Shown in pieces: positions 7,632-14,717 of a stretch of DNA of 64,000 nt. The notes below the pieces were generated by a model, which saw only the letters and a list, made by a program, of their open reading frames with translations, searched no databases and was not told the origin of the DNA. Both the position numbers and the translations under genes were made by a program. The stretch covers positions 20,478 through 84,477 of IMG/VR virus record IMGVR_UViG_3300036944_001167, one strand, 5' to 3'. The stretch's first letter is position 1. Every line of letters begins with the position of its first letter. Source of the DNA: a virus.

Positions 7632-8204
7632 AGGTTAATCCTTTCTTTAAAGGGGTCGGCCACTTCACTAAGATGTTATAGGTTTGAAACTTCTTAGGAT
7701 GCGTTACAAGGGGTTCTCTATAAAATACGTGGTCAGGTATTGTTTAACAGACGAAAACGTTATCTGGCGCTTCCTAGAGGGCTTATAAAGGATTTAAGGA
7801 AAAGGCGGCATAAAGGGAGGGGCGAACCCCTCCCTCTACACCCCACCTTCTGGGTGGAAAGGAGTAAACTGACCGGCCTGGTAACGTACGAAGACTTCCC
7901 CTTAAGCAGCCCTGTACCTACCAGCGATGTTCTCTGTACGACACAACACCGTTCCCGAGTCGTTGTTGCATCAGAACATACACCAGCCTCGTTCACCCAC
8001 TGAAAAACCGCTACCCCGCCCTACGGATTGTAATAACTTTGCTCGCTCCACCGTGCGCAAACAAACAAATGAACGGTGGCAAAGTCCGGGTCACTTCTGT
8101 ATTCATCCACACAGCTTTCACCGAGACCCATAACTCGGTTATCCGTACACACGGAGCAGCGCCATAGACGTTGCCAGCGGAGAACACTCGGTGTTAATCC
8201 ATTG
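7632..8204. other. Gene-free interval with several hairpins
   Basis: I find no convincing protein-coding frame here: the available frames are arginine/proline-rich and run through hairpins. The interval contains a strong hairpin at 7814-7835 preceded by GGCATAAA, a second hairpin near 7843-7857 (CCACC-TTCTG-GGTGG), another at 8119-8139 (ACCGAG...CTCGGT), and on the plus strand a terminator with ten T at 8205-8232. A plus-strand non-coding transcript ending at that terminator is possible. Confidence 0.5.
7814..7835 (-). terminator. Strong hairpin with GGCATAAA/TTTATGCC tag
   Basis: AGGGAGGGG and CCCCTCCCT pair around a CGAA-type loop. On the minus strand the hairpin is followed by TTTATGCCGCC. 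No gene is visible just upstream on the minus strand, so it would end an RNA reading from the gene-free interval to its right. Confidence 0.55.
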
Positions 8205-8232
8205 TCCGTGAAAGCCAACGGATTTTTTTTTT
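8205..8232 (+). terminator. Intrinsic terminator with ten T, no gene upstream
   Basis: TCCGT-GAAAGCCA-ACGGA is followed by a run of ten T on the plus strand. There is no plus-strand gene in the preceding 500 nt, so it implies a non-coding plus-strand transcript, or transcription reading through from the left. Confidence 0.5.
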
Positions 8233-8273
8233 CAGTACCGATTAGATCGCATACTATAGGGCAAAGCCCCGAG

Positions 8274-8300
8274 AAAAAAAAAAGGAGGCCGAAGCCTCCT
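8274..8300 (-). terminator. Intrinsic terminator of the 8318-8740 gene
   Basis: On the minus strand AGGAGGC-TTCG-GCCTCCT is followed by ten T. A textbook intrinsic terminator, 18 nt after the stop codon. Confidence 0.9.
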
Positions 8301-8317
8301 GAGGTTTTTGTGCCACC

Positions 8318-8740
8318 TCAGGGAATCTGAGGCAGTCCAACGAGCTGAGAAACAAGGTTGCGGCGGTACTTATACCATCCATCTGGGTGGGTGTGTAATC
8401 CGGCTTCTTGGCTAGCACGACGGATGCTGTCATCGTCCTCAAAAAGCAGGGGTACCGGAAAATAGCGATAGCAACCAGGTTGACCTGAACGTACCAGTGT
8501 GTGTTTGGAACGTCCCTCCCAATTACCAGTTTCAATACCTCGCTTGATCAGTTCGATCATGGAGGTGCCTTCATTAGACAGGCTCTGAATGTTGGTGTAG
8601 TGGGTGTGAGTCCGCGCAGGGTCATCCAGTTGCGGGGTGATGTTACGGATGAAGACAGTCCCTTCTTCATCATGTTCAATCGTATTGCCGTTATTAAGCC
8701 GCACGTAAGACTTATCGGCATTAATGGTAATATCTACCAT
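8318..8740 (-). CDS. Hypothetical protein, 140 aa
   Basis: I chose ATG 8740 (MVDITINADKS) because GGAG lies 8 nt upstream; the longer form starts inside the membrane protein gene without a site. The N-terminal half is beta-rich (YVRLNNGNTIEHDEEGTVFI), the rest mixed, with a charged EDDDSIRRASQEAG and an aromatic WYKYRRNLV near the end. No family is recognised. It overlaps the upstream membrane protein gene by 20 nt and ends at a strong intrinsic terminator, so the two form a small operon. Confidence 0.7.
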   Translation of the reverse strand: MVDITINADKSYVRLNNGNTIEHDEEGTVFIRNITPQLDDPARTHTHYTNIQSLSNEGTSMIELIKRGIETGNWEGRSKHTLVRSGQPGCYRYFPVPLLFEDDDSIRRASQEAGLHTHPDGWYKYRRNLVSQLVGLPQIP

Positions 8741-9092
8741 GAGTTTTACTCCACGTGTATTTCCGTACGAGTTGATAGGACTGGTATTCGAATGCAAACG
8801 ACACGCACCCGAAGGCCAAAGGTCCCCACCACCCTAGGAAAATGAAAGGGATGATACCGACCACAACAGTCATAAACGTCAAGCTGGCTTGGTCAGTTGC
8901 TGACTTCAACCAAATCTCAACGGCCTTCCCCCCCAACACTGCTAGGCAGAGTGCTCTAGCGCCCGCATAGAAAGTCCACACCATTGCGATACGATGAGTT
9001 AACGCAAGGCCTGCCCATTTATATATCCCCAGCATCCCTACTGCTATGATGAGGTAGATCACAAAAGGTATTACACCCTTGCTAGTTTTCAT
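8721..9092 (-). CDS. Small integral membrane protein, 123 aa
   Basis: Three or four hydrophobic segments are visible: residues 7-27 (VIPFVIYLIIAVGMLGIYKWA), roughly 38-56 (VWTFYAGARALCLAVLGG), 71-89 (LTFMTVVVGIIPFIFLGWW) and 91-105. The C-terminus is basic (VRKYTWSKTHGRYYH) and probably cytoplasmic. No family is recognised. It should sit in the inner membrane; roles such as lysis control or superinfection exclusion are possible but unsupported. The ATG at 9092 lacks an obvious Shine-Dalgarno sequence. Confidence 0.65.
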   Translation of the reverse strand: MKTSKGVIPFVIYLIIAVGMLGIYKWAGLALTHRIAMVWTFYAGARALCLAVLGGKAVEIWLKSATDQASLTFMTVVVGIIPFIFLGWWGPLAFGCVSFAFEYQSYQLVRKYTWSKTHGRYYH

Positions 9093-9148
9093 GTTGGCTA
9101 CTTCTTATTTCCGTTTTAGTTTTAGTCTCACCGTTAGGAGCACGTCCC

Positions 9149-9760
9149 ATGACGGCTAAACTTACTTCCCTCTTCGACACAAATCTCAGTTTGGTTTATA
9201 GTGCCGAAGGGATCGAGTTGGTTGATGCGGCTAAACGCCGTGACGCACCCTCGATTTACATTCTGTTGACGGACACCAAGACCCAGTTTAGCAAAGTCAG
9301 TAAACTGATTACGGGTGATCCCTACAACCATGTGTCCTTGATGTTAACCGACAGTTTCGACGATCCTATCTACACCTACGCCTTGAACAACGGCATCAGT
9401 TCACTTAAGGGCGGTTTCATGGTGGAAGATCGTTCTAACTTGTACGGTTCATTTTATTCGCTTTACGAGTTAAAAGTAACAGGCGCAGCGTACCGTCAGA
9501 TCAAGGAACGGGTAGAGTACCTTGCGGCAAATCCCAATCAGACTCGGTATAACCATCTGGGTTTGTTCAACGCCATCTTCCGCAAGAATATCTTTTCCTC
9601 TGAGGACGGGCAGATCTCCATCTGTTCTGAATTCGTGGTTGAGGTCTTACGCTTTGGCGGCATAGAACTCTTAAAGGGTAGACTCGGTAGCACCATCCGG
9701 CCTTACGACCTGGTGCGCTCCAAGCTACTGAAATTTGTACGCCGAGGCAAAATCAACTAG
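9149..9760 (+). CDS. Permuted NlpC/P60-like (YiiX-type) hydrolase, 203 aa
   Basis: The layout fits the circularly permuted papain-like fold of YiiX/YycO and related proteins. An N-terminal strand (IYILLTDTKTQFSKVSKLIT) leads to YNHVSL with His61, and a late segment ISICSEFVVEVLRFGG carries Cys159, the expected nucleophile. In permuted members the His precedes the Cys. Such enzymes hydrolyse or transfer amide and thioester bonds on lipids or peptides, including peptidoglycan. There is no signal peptide, so the protein acts in the cytoplasm or as part of the virion. The ATG is preceded by TTAGGAGCACGTCCC. It is the only plus-strand gene between 1.7 and 13.8 kb. Confidence 0.6.
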   Translation: MTAKLTSLFDTNLSLVYSAEGIELVDAAKRRDAPSIYILLTDTKTQFSKVSKLITGDPYNHVSLMLTDSFDDPIYTYALNNGISSLKGGFMVEDRSNLYGSFYSLYELKVTGAAYRQIKERVEYLAANPNQTRYNHLGLFNAIFRKNIFSSEDGQISICSEFVVEVLRFGGIELLKGRLGSTIRPYDLVRSKLLKFVRRGKIN

Positions 9761-10135
9761 ACGGCATAATTAGGAAACGCCCCCGTCTCGACTCGAGTCA
9801 GGTCTGAGTGTCTTTTGCTTCGCTGCTGCCTCAAAGGGCTGCTGCTAGCTTGGACTACTGCCTGGGCTGCGGCCGAGGGGGGGTGTTCTTTACTGCTTTT
9901 GAAGCTATCAAGCAAACCCTAGGGGGGTGGACAGCTGATAGAGGCCGTTCGTCCTAGGTGTGTTACTATTAACGACTGCTGGGTTGGTAAACCCTTTACT
10001 GCCGAACTTAATCGGTTCATATATATAGCGCATCAATAGACGCTTCTATCTTAAACCATGGCCCTGAACCCTGTGAACTGGCGGGGGGTTTTATGCCGCG
10101 CGTTAAAAGGCCGCGGACTCACCTCAGATATATGT
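9761..10135. other. Gene-free interval, 375 nt
   Basis: No plausible coding frame on either strand. GACGGCATAA follows the stop of the plus-strand gene, without an obvious hairpin next to it. Near the right end, at 10074-10097, TGAACTGGCGGGGG leads into GTTTTATGCCG, which resembles the TTTATGCC terminator tag. The 14-mer TGAACTGGCGGGGG recurs on the minus strand at 16024-16037 in another gene-free interval. I see no tRNA. Confidence 0.45.
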
Positions 10136-10576
10136 TCAAAGATAGACGCTCCGTTGACCGCCAGCACTGACCGAACCACCCAAATGACTTGGCGCCATTG
10201 GTAGCATAAGGTCAGCATGATGAGTAGCAGAAAGAAAAAGATTCCTTGTATGCTCGCATGGACGGTTGATGGGAAATAGGAGACGTCTGCGCCTTACAGG
10301 CACCTTAAGCCTGGGGTGCGAATCTCCCACCAATGTGCGTCGCCTAGGCCAACTCTCATCCACTACAAACCCGTAAGCTGTTTTAACACGGGGAATATCG
10401 ATTCCTTCTCGTGTTACTGCCTCGTGTTGAAAGGACCGTAAAGTGTAAGCCTTCTGCGACCAGCCGTTGGAGGTGGTATAGTAGCCGACATCCACACCCT
10501 GAACTTCAACCCCCGCTGGGATTCCCTGATTCAGCAAGTGCGCCAACGCCAATGCACCCATACCACCGATGATCAA
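10136..10576 (-). CDS. Doubtful gene; first 80 codons look coding, the rest does not
   Basis: From a TTG at 10576 the frame reads LIIGGMGALALAHLLNQ, a Rossmann-like strand-loop-helix, then a convincing stretch (VDVGYYTTSNGWSQKAYTL, then VKTAYGFVVDESW). After about residue 82 it becomes Arg/Pro-rich and unlike a protein. AAGGGG lies 6 nt before an in-frame ATA, which would give IRVLIIGGMG. It may be a real gene that has been truncated or frameshifted near 10330, or a decayed gene. There is no function call. Confidence 0.35.
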   Translation of the reverse strand: MIIGGMGALALAHLLNQGIPAGVEVQGVDVGYYTTSNGWSQKAYTLRSFQHEAVTREGIDIPRVKTAYGFVVDESWPRRRTLVGDSHPRLKVPVRRRRLLFPINRPCEHTRNLFLSATHHADLMLPMAPSHLGGSVSAGGQRSVYL

Positions 10577-10600
10577 GACTCTTATACAAAGCCCCTTATT

Positions 10601-10661
10601 AAAAATGGTGGGTTGGTAGAGCGACCAGGAAAAGGTATCGCTCTAGGCTCCAACCCCACCA
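10601..10661 (-). terminator. Long imperfect hairpin with T-run
   Basis: TGGTGGG(G)TTGG and, further in, TAGAGCGA pair with TCGCTCTA and CCAACCCACCA around a TTTTCC-containing loop; on the minus strand it is followed by TTTTT. The paired part is about 20 bp, much longer than needed for termination. It follows the stop at 10667 directly. Confidence 0.8.
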
Positions 10662-10666
10662 AAACC

Positions 10667-10828
10667 TTAACAGACCATCTCGGGAACCGGGATGCCCAAC
10701 TCTTCGCACCGTTTCTCCAAATCAGCTTGGGCTTGTTGAAACTGCTCAATCCGCTTCAAAGTCTCTTCTCGAGCCTTCGGATTCGGTGTGGGTAGCTTCA
10801 AGTCGCTTAACTTGATTGGACGGAGCAT
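10667..10828 (-). CDS. Short hypothetical protein, 53 aa
   Basis: An ATG at 10828 with AGGA 6 nt upstream begins MLRPIKLSDLKLPTPNPKA and continues as a charged helix (REETLKRIEQFQQAQADLEK) ending IPVPEMVC. It overlaps the end of the upstream membrane protein gene by 22 nt and is followed by a strong terminator hairpin, both typical of a real gene. The helix may form a coiled coil. No family is recognised. Confidence 0.7.
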   Translation of the reverse strand: MLRPIKLSDLKLPTPNPKAREETLKRIEQFQQAQADLEKRCEELGIPVPEMVC

Positions 10829-11025
10829 GTGGTGTCCTCATATGGATAACGTTCGAGCATCGCGATTCGCTTGCGAGTCAAACCCATACACAGTACAAAC
10901 TGGAACAATCCCAGCCCCACTGCCGCATGCCAGGAAAACAAACTTCCAATGGCTGCACCTATCACTGCACAGAATACGACGAACAAGGTGCGTAAAACCA
11001 AATACTCTTTTTGCTCTTGCGTCAC
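10807..11025 (-). CDS. Small membrane protein with two segments, 72 aa
   Basis: A GTG start at 11025 follows AGGACTTCATCATC. Two hydrophobic segments are visible: residues 9-28 (VLRTLFVVFCAVIGAAIGSL) and 32-48 (WHAAVGLGLFQFVLCMG), with a basic TRKR after the second. This fits a hairpin in the inner membrane with both ends in the cytoplasm. The class is unknown. The next gene (10667-10828) starts inside its end. Confidence 0.65.
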   Translation of the reverse strand: MTQEQKEYLVLRTLFVVFCAVIGAAIGSLFSWHAAVGLGLFQFVLCMGLTRKRIAMLERYPYEDTTCSVQSS

Positions 11026-11068
11026 GATGATGAAGTCCTATTTCAATGGTGGTGTTTAAGACAATGTA

Positions 11069-11548
11069 TTACCAACCAGCGCTGGGCGGTGGATTGTTAT
11101 TAATCGTAACCTTCTTCGTACGGACCCAACTACGAATGTCTATCCGTGTGGGTGCTTTGGTCATACGAATGGTCTCCTTTGTTTTGTATTCACTCTGGAA
11201 GTTATTGACCGCATTCCCAACTAACTCCCAGTGGTCTGTCGACTTGGGTTTAAACTCGTGGAGGAATACTGGACACTCCAAAAGTTCCTTAAGTCCCACC
11301 TGTCGATGTTTGGACGATAGTTCAATCACGAGTATGTCACCCTCGATCTTAAAACGATCTAACTCAAAAGACTTCTCGATAGACGACGCCCATCCGAGTC
11401 CTATGGCCGATTCTTTATCCGTGGTAGCGTAAAGGTACCGGTTGGATTCAGTCTCATCCCATTTAATTTCTTTTCCCGTGTGTTCATAACCTGGCTTTAA
11501 TACAAGGTCATTAAAGCCAGTGCCGTGATATAATTTACTGGGAAGCAT
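11069..11548 (-). CDS. Possible ADP-ribosyltransferase-fold protein, 159 aa
   Basis: Residues 6-20 read LYHGTGFNDLVLKPG, and residues 38-54 read YLYATTDKESAIGLGWA. This pair (YHGT... L-P-G, then an aromatic strand with A-T and an Ala helix) is the hallmark of ADP-ribosyltransferase-like folds such as the PARP/Tpt1 and related phage families, where the His binds NAD. Downstream strands (DILVIEL) are consistent. The expected catalytic Glu is not obvious. The function is inferred; it might modify a host protein or be a non-catalytic relative. SD AAGGATGTCAG precedes ATG 11548. Confidence 0.45.
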   Translation of the reverse strand: MLPSKLYHGTGFNDLVLKPGYEHTGKEIKWDETESNRYLYATTDKESAIGLGWASSIEKSFELDRFKIEGDILVIELSSKHRQVGLKELLECPVFLHEFKPKSTDHWELVGNAVNNFQSEYKTKETIRMTKAPTRIDIRSWVRTKKVTINNNPPPSAGW

Positions 11549-11561
11549 CTGACATCCTTAC

Positions 11562-11762
11562 TTATCCCAAACCGATGCCCGAAGGACGATTAACCACCAG
11601 ATGTTTCTCGGGGTCGTACTTTTCTTGCGGGAACTGGTTGTGCCAGGGTTGGCTCATGCAGCAGGTACAGAGCCACTTACCTGACGGCCACGGTTGTGAT
11701 ACCGGTGACAGCTCATCAAGGTCAACCGTTCCACAATTGTCGCAAACAAACAAGTGGCTCAT
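11562..11762 (-). CDS. Zinc-ribbon-like small protein, 66 aa
   Basis: Two CxxC pairs (CDNCG at residues 7-11 and CTCC at 32-35) are spaced as in small zinc ribbons. The C-terminal half is polar and probably unstructured. It may bind nucleic acid or a protein partner. ATG 11762 follows AGAGGTACTAT. It lies in a co-directional set between the putative ART-fold gene and phuZ. Confidence 0.65.
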   Translation of the reverse strand: MSHLFVCDNCGTVDLDELSPVSQPWPSGKWLCTCCMSQPWHNQFPQEKYDPEKHLVVNRPSGIGLG

Positions 11763-11772
11763 ATAGTACCTC

Positions 11773-12753
11773 TTACAGAACCAAACCGTCGTCTTGTGCT
11801 TCGTCCAGATCCACGATCTTGCGGGTCTGTACGCGGCTATCGCGACGAGCGTTGTAGTCGTTACGGGTTTCCTCGAGCTTCTCGTAAGTCGCGCCGAGGT
11901 GTTGGGTCGAGATCACGAAATGGATCTCTTCGATGTCCTGCACCTTGTGCTGGAAGTAACCAGTTGCCGAGTAGTCCGGCACCGGATCGGTAAGATGCGG
12001 TTGGTCACGATCAGCGTAGAGGCTGGCCACCGAGATCGGATCGGTGATGCTCTTGGCCGACTTCTGGTCGATGAAGATGTCCAGCAGCGAGAGCTGCGGC
12101 GCCACTTCGGTCGAGTGGTTGTAACGCAGCCAGTGACTGACGTCTTTGGTATCCAGCTCGGCATTCTGACGCGAAGCCAGGTACGACAGGCAGGAGGTAG
12201 CGAACGCCAGCTTTTTGTCCACCGCGCTGCGGGTGTTGTCGCCACCGTTGTGCAGGTAGTAGGTCACGACAGGGGCCGATTCCTTCTTACTGATAGCCGC
12301 CAACGATTTCAGGGTGTTGACGGTGTTGTTGGCAGTGATGTTCGATTCCGAAGAACCGGCAGTCAGTACCACGACCGGCAACCCGCGCGCCAGCAGTTCG
12401 GAGACGATCAGCGGACCCAGAACAGAACCCGAGCCACCGGAGGCCGAGAACACGACGATGTTGAACTCACCAGGCTGCTGCGATTGCAGGATGTGCTTGA
12501 TGGAGCTGGAGATCTGAGCGTGGTTCTCACGACGCACCTTACCGGAACCGTCGGTGTTGTCGAGGATGTAGATCTTTTCCTCGGGGATTTCCGGAGTCAG
12601 GTTGGAGCGACTGGTGTCGATGAACGCCGGATCGATCGCAGCGAACCCATCACCTCCCTGACTCTTCAGGTAGTTTGCAGCGAAATTGACCCCGAGGCCC
12701 CCACACCCAAAAATTCGAACGGTACCGACACCAGAAACGTTTTTATCGCTCAT
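11773..12753 (-). CDS. phuZ: Tubulin/FtsZ-like GTPase PhuZ, 326 aa
   Basis: PhuZ forms a dynamic filament spindle that centres the phage nucleus and carries capsids to it. Visible features: the N-terminal strand-loop FGCGGLGVNFAANYL (residues 15-29), the glycine-rich phosphate loop SASGGSGSV (103-111), and a region around HNGGDNTRSAVDKK (168-181) where the catalytic T7 loop lies. The length fits the family (about 310-345). The C-terminus is acidic and ends DEAQDDGLVL, like the tail that PhuZ uses for longitudinal contacts. The signature reads GGSGS rather than GGTGS. Codon use is visibly more C/G-ending than in neighbours, as in the sheath and tube genes, suggesting high expression. AAGGTG precedes ATG 12753. 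Confidence 0.9.
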   Translation of the reverse strand: MSDKNVSGVGTVRIFGCGGLGVNFAANYLKSQGGDGFAAIDPAFIDTSRSNLTPEIPEEKIYILDNTDGSGKVRRENHAQISSSIKHILQSQQPGEFNIVVFSASGGSGSVLGPLIVSELLARGLPVVVLTAGSSESNITANNTVNTLKSLAAISKKESAPVVTYYLHNGGDNTRSAVDKKLAFATSCLSYLASRQNAELDTKDVSHWLRYNHSTEVAPQLSLLDIFIDQKSAKSITDPISVASLYADRDQPHLTDPVPDYSATGYFQHKVQDIEEIHFVISTQHLGATYEKLEETRNDYNARRDSRVQTRKIVDLDEAQDDGLVL

Positions 12754-12880
12754 ATGAATTCACCTTGTATTCAGGTTAAGTTTAGTACATAGGGATTACC
12801 GTTTATAGGTTGGGTAGATCCCTACATGGGTTTATGCTGGCATCTCTTCAAAGAAATACCAAACACATATCTTTTTTTAC

Positions 12881-13480
12881 TTACAACAAATCCACGAGGT
12901 CGCGTTGTTCTTGAAGCTCCTGTTTAAACGCCTGTGTGTACAGGTTTGGATAGCGGGCATAACCTTGACTACCAAACTTCTCTTTAATGTGTGTCAATGC
13001 TCCTTTACGGGCGGCTTCGTGATTATCCCCTCGATGGAGTCGATACTCAATGGCGCGTTGGAGCATGCCTTTAAGATTCTTATCCGGGAACCCCCGATCT
13101 GCTGAGGACATCAATTCAGCAAACTGGTTGGTAAACGGCTGCTGGTTAGACGCCCGGTGTTCACGACAACCTGAGGCCACCAAAGAACGCTCTTCAGGGT
13201 CCAATTGAGCGATCAGTGGGTAATCAGTAGTCATGATCCACTCACCGGACATCAGGTGGTGGTTGTAACGACTCCACGAAAACAAGTCGTGGAAATAAGC
13301 AACCAACAGAATAAGTTTGGGGTTAAAACCCAAACGTAATTTATTGTTGATGTGGAGTCCTGTCAACTCTACGTTGCGGAAATGGTCTACTCGATGGGCG
13401 GCATCATTCAACGACCACGCATGAGAGAAGTCACTGATGATGGTGAGCCGCATGTCATCGAGTTCATCTTTGTTCGACAT
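12881..13480 (-). CDS. HD-domain phosphohydrolase, 199 aa
   Basis: The metal-binding motifs of the HD superfamily are present: His29 and His33 in AHRVDHFRNV, the His-Asp pair in YFHDLFSW (64-65), two His in RYNHHL (74-75), and GCREHRAS (Glu107-His108). HD proteins hydrolyse phosphates from nucleotides or cyclic nucleotides; this could alter host nucleotide pools or remove a signalling nucleotide. The start is the second of two close ATGs: AGGAG is only one base from the first but 8 nt from ATG 13480. The ribosome-binding site is in the loop of a hairpin (13485-13498). Confidence 0.75.
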   Translation of the reverse strand: MSNKDELDDMRLTIISDFSHAWSLNDAAHRVDHFRNVELTGLHINNKLRLGFNPKLILLVAYFHDLFSWSRYNHHLMSGEWIMTTDYPLIAQLDPEERSLVASGCREHRASNQQPFTNQFAELMSSADRGFPDKNLKGMLQRAIEYRLHRGDNHEAARKGALTHIKEKFGSQGYARYPNLYTQAFKQELQEQRDLVDLL

Positions 13481-13484
13481 CTTC

Positions 13485-13498
13485 ATTCTCCTAAGAAT
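13485..13498 (-). promoter_or_regulatory. Ribosome-binding site in a hairpin tetraloop (HD gene)
   Basis: ATTCT-TAGG-AGAAT on the minus strand: 5-bp stem, with AGG of the Shine-Dalgarno sequence in the loop. The stem differs from the GTTCT...AGAAC version seen elsewhere, but pairing is kept (A-T in place of G-C). Confidence 0.6.
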
Positions 13499-13511
13499 TG
13501 CTGGGTTGGGT

Positions 13512-13724
13512 TTATTTATCGCTGAGGGCAAAAGCCTTGTTAGCGAACTCGAGGGCTTTTTTCATACAGGCATCTTTAACCGGACCTTCACGATGACTGT
13601 CAGCTTCAATAACCATCAGGTCGGCCTGTTGAAAGAACTGCTCCGCCTTACGACGGTTCTCCCAACGTTTGACTGCATGTGCTGCACGCTTTCCCCAATG
13701 TACAGGGTTAATCCATTTGAACAT
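13512..13724 (-). CDS. Small basic helical protein, 70 aa
   Basis: ATG 13724 has GGAG 7 nt upstream. The product begins MFKWINPVHWGKRAAHAV and consists of two or three Lys/Arg/Ala-rich helices (RRKAEQFFQQADLMVIEAD, then KKALEFANKAFALSDK). It could bind nucleic acid or be a small assembly factor. The family is unknown. It precedes the HD-domain gene by about 30 nt on the same strand. Confidence 0.6.
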   Translation of the reverse strand: MFKWINPVHWGKRAAHAVKRWENRRKAEQFFQQADLMVIEADSHREGPVKDACMKKALEFANKAFALSDK

Positions 13725-13768
13725 GATAGTGCTCCAATCGACTGAAGGCTGGACATTACTTCCCACAG

Positions 13769-13776
13769 ATAGTATA
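13769..13776 (+). promoter_or_regulatory. Candidate late promoter element ATAGTATA
   Basis: ATAGTATA lies 78 nt upstream of the plus-strand gene at 13854, between it and the divergent 13724 gene. It matches the ATAGTATG element at 542-549 and 34270-34277 except at the last base. Because it is nearly palindromic in its core (GTATAC), it could also act on the minus strand. Confidence 0.25.
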
Positions 13777-13853
13777 CACCTGAATTATTTTCCAATAAGA
13801 GATTGACTTACCCGCAATTTTATAGAAGGGGAAACTAACGTAGGACCTTAACT

Positions 13854-14672
13854 ATGAACGCCATTCAAAAAGCTCTAAAGGACATTCGAACCAGTATCCC
13901 CAAAGAGATCCTGGAACGTACGTTCTTAACCCAAAACATGTCTGCCTTCGGTGGACGTCATAACTTCCAACCTTTGTCGTTGGATCAACGCATTCGTGAG
14001 GCTGTGATCGATGGAATTGTTTTGCCGGATTGTCATCTTGTGGGTGGCACTGAAGTCACTGTCCCGCTTGGCTCAGTACGTCCCGAGTACGTCAACTCGT
14101 ACAACCTCGTTTATCGGGTGCCGAAGCACCTCACCCAACAGCGCAGTATCGTCCGTGTTCTCCATATAACCTTCGGTGATGGCGGTATCGCAGGGTCGAT
14201 GAACCTAGGCCTTCAAGGCCGCTCTGCGGTATTGGACAAAGCCCAAGGGGTTTTGCAGTCACGCCTGCCGATTCCGATTGTCTCTACCGCCAACATTGAG
14301 TTGATCGGTGAAAACACTGTACTGGTGCGAGAGAACATTGCCATGCCAGGCAATCCGTACCTGCGGTGTGTGGTCGAGAACGATGCTGAACTCAATGGCT
14401 TCTTACCTGCAGCCATTTTGGTGTTTGGTAAGATGTGTGTGTTGGCCTGTAAGGGCTACATCTACAACAACATCAACATCAGTATGGACCAAGCCCAGCT
14501 CTCGGGTGGTATGGCCTTAGGTCGGTTTCGTGAAGTGGTGGACGGGTATTCCGACGCCATGGAACAATACCAAACCATGTTCGATGAACGCTGGCGAAAG
14601 GTGGCGCTCCTCAGTGACCCGAGTCAACATTCAAGACACCTTAAAATGATTACTGGTGGTCGTTGGGGCTAA
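13854..14672 (+). CDS. Hypothetical, possible virion protein, 272 aa
   Basis: Soluble, with alternating beta-strands in the middle (HITFGDGGIAGSMNLGL, IPIVSTANIELIGENTVLV) and a C-terminal helix rich in Met/Gln (DAMEQYQTMFDERWRKVALL). The strand pattern with glycine turns is typical of structural phage proteins such as neck or baseplate components, but no family is named. It precedes the ParB-like gene in a plus-strand pair, separated by a hairpin. The ATG is not preceded by a strong Shine-Dalgarno sequence (ACGTAGGACCTTAACT). Confidence 0.7.
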   Translation: MNAIQKALKDIRTSIPKEILERTFLTQNMSAFGGRHNFQPLSLDQRIREAVIDGIVLPDCHLVGGTEVTVPLGSVRPEYVNSYNLVYRVPKHLTQQRSIVRVLHITFGDGGIAGSMNLGLQGRSAVLDKAQGVLQSRLPIPIVSTANIELIGENTVLVRENIAMPGNPYLRCVVENDAELNGFLPAAILVFGKMCVLACKGYIYNNINISMDQAQLSGGMALGRFREVVDGYSDAMEQYQTMFDERWRKVALLSDPSQHSRHLKMITGGRWG

Positions 14673-14680
14673 CACAACCA

Positions 14681-14703
14681 GAGGAGGGGACGGTCCCCTC
14701 CTC
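14681..14703 (+). terminator. Hairpin between two plus-strand genes
   Basis: GAGGAGGGGAC and GTCCCCTCCTC pair almost perfectly. No T-run follows; TAAGGA, the ribosome-binding site of the next gene, lies directly downstream. It may be a weak terminator or an mRNA-stabilising 3' end. Confidence 0.5.
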
Positions 14704-14717
14704 GTAAGGATTTCTTT

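Noticed and set aside
7740-8003. Plus-strand frame of 87 codons in the gene-free interval
   Set aside because: Arg/Pro/Ser-rich, no ribosome-binding site and it runs straight through the hairpin at 7814-7835.
8119-8139. Hairpin ACCGAG...CTCGGT as a possible riboswitch
   Set aside because: A lone 6-bp stem without further conserved structure or a downstream gene on either strand.
10268-10340. tRNA-like sequence on the plus strand: CAGGC-ACCTTAA-GCCTG arm followed by GTGCGAATCTCCCACCA
   Set aside because: A 5-bp arm with 7-nt loop and a CCA end are present, but position 33 is not T, the T arm is missing, the D arm cannot be formed and the acceptor stem has a mismatch. At most a degenerate remnant.
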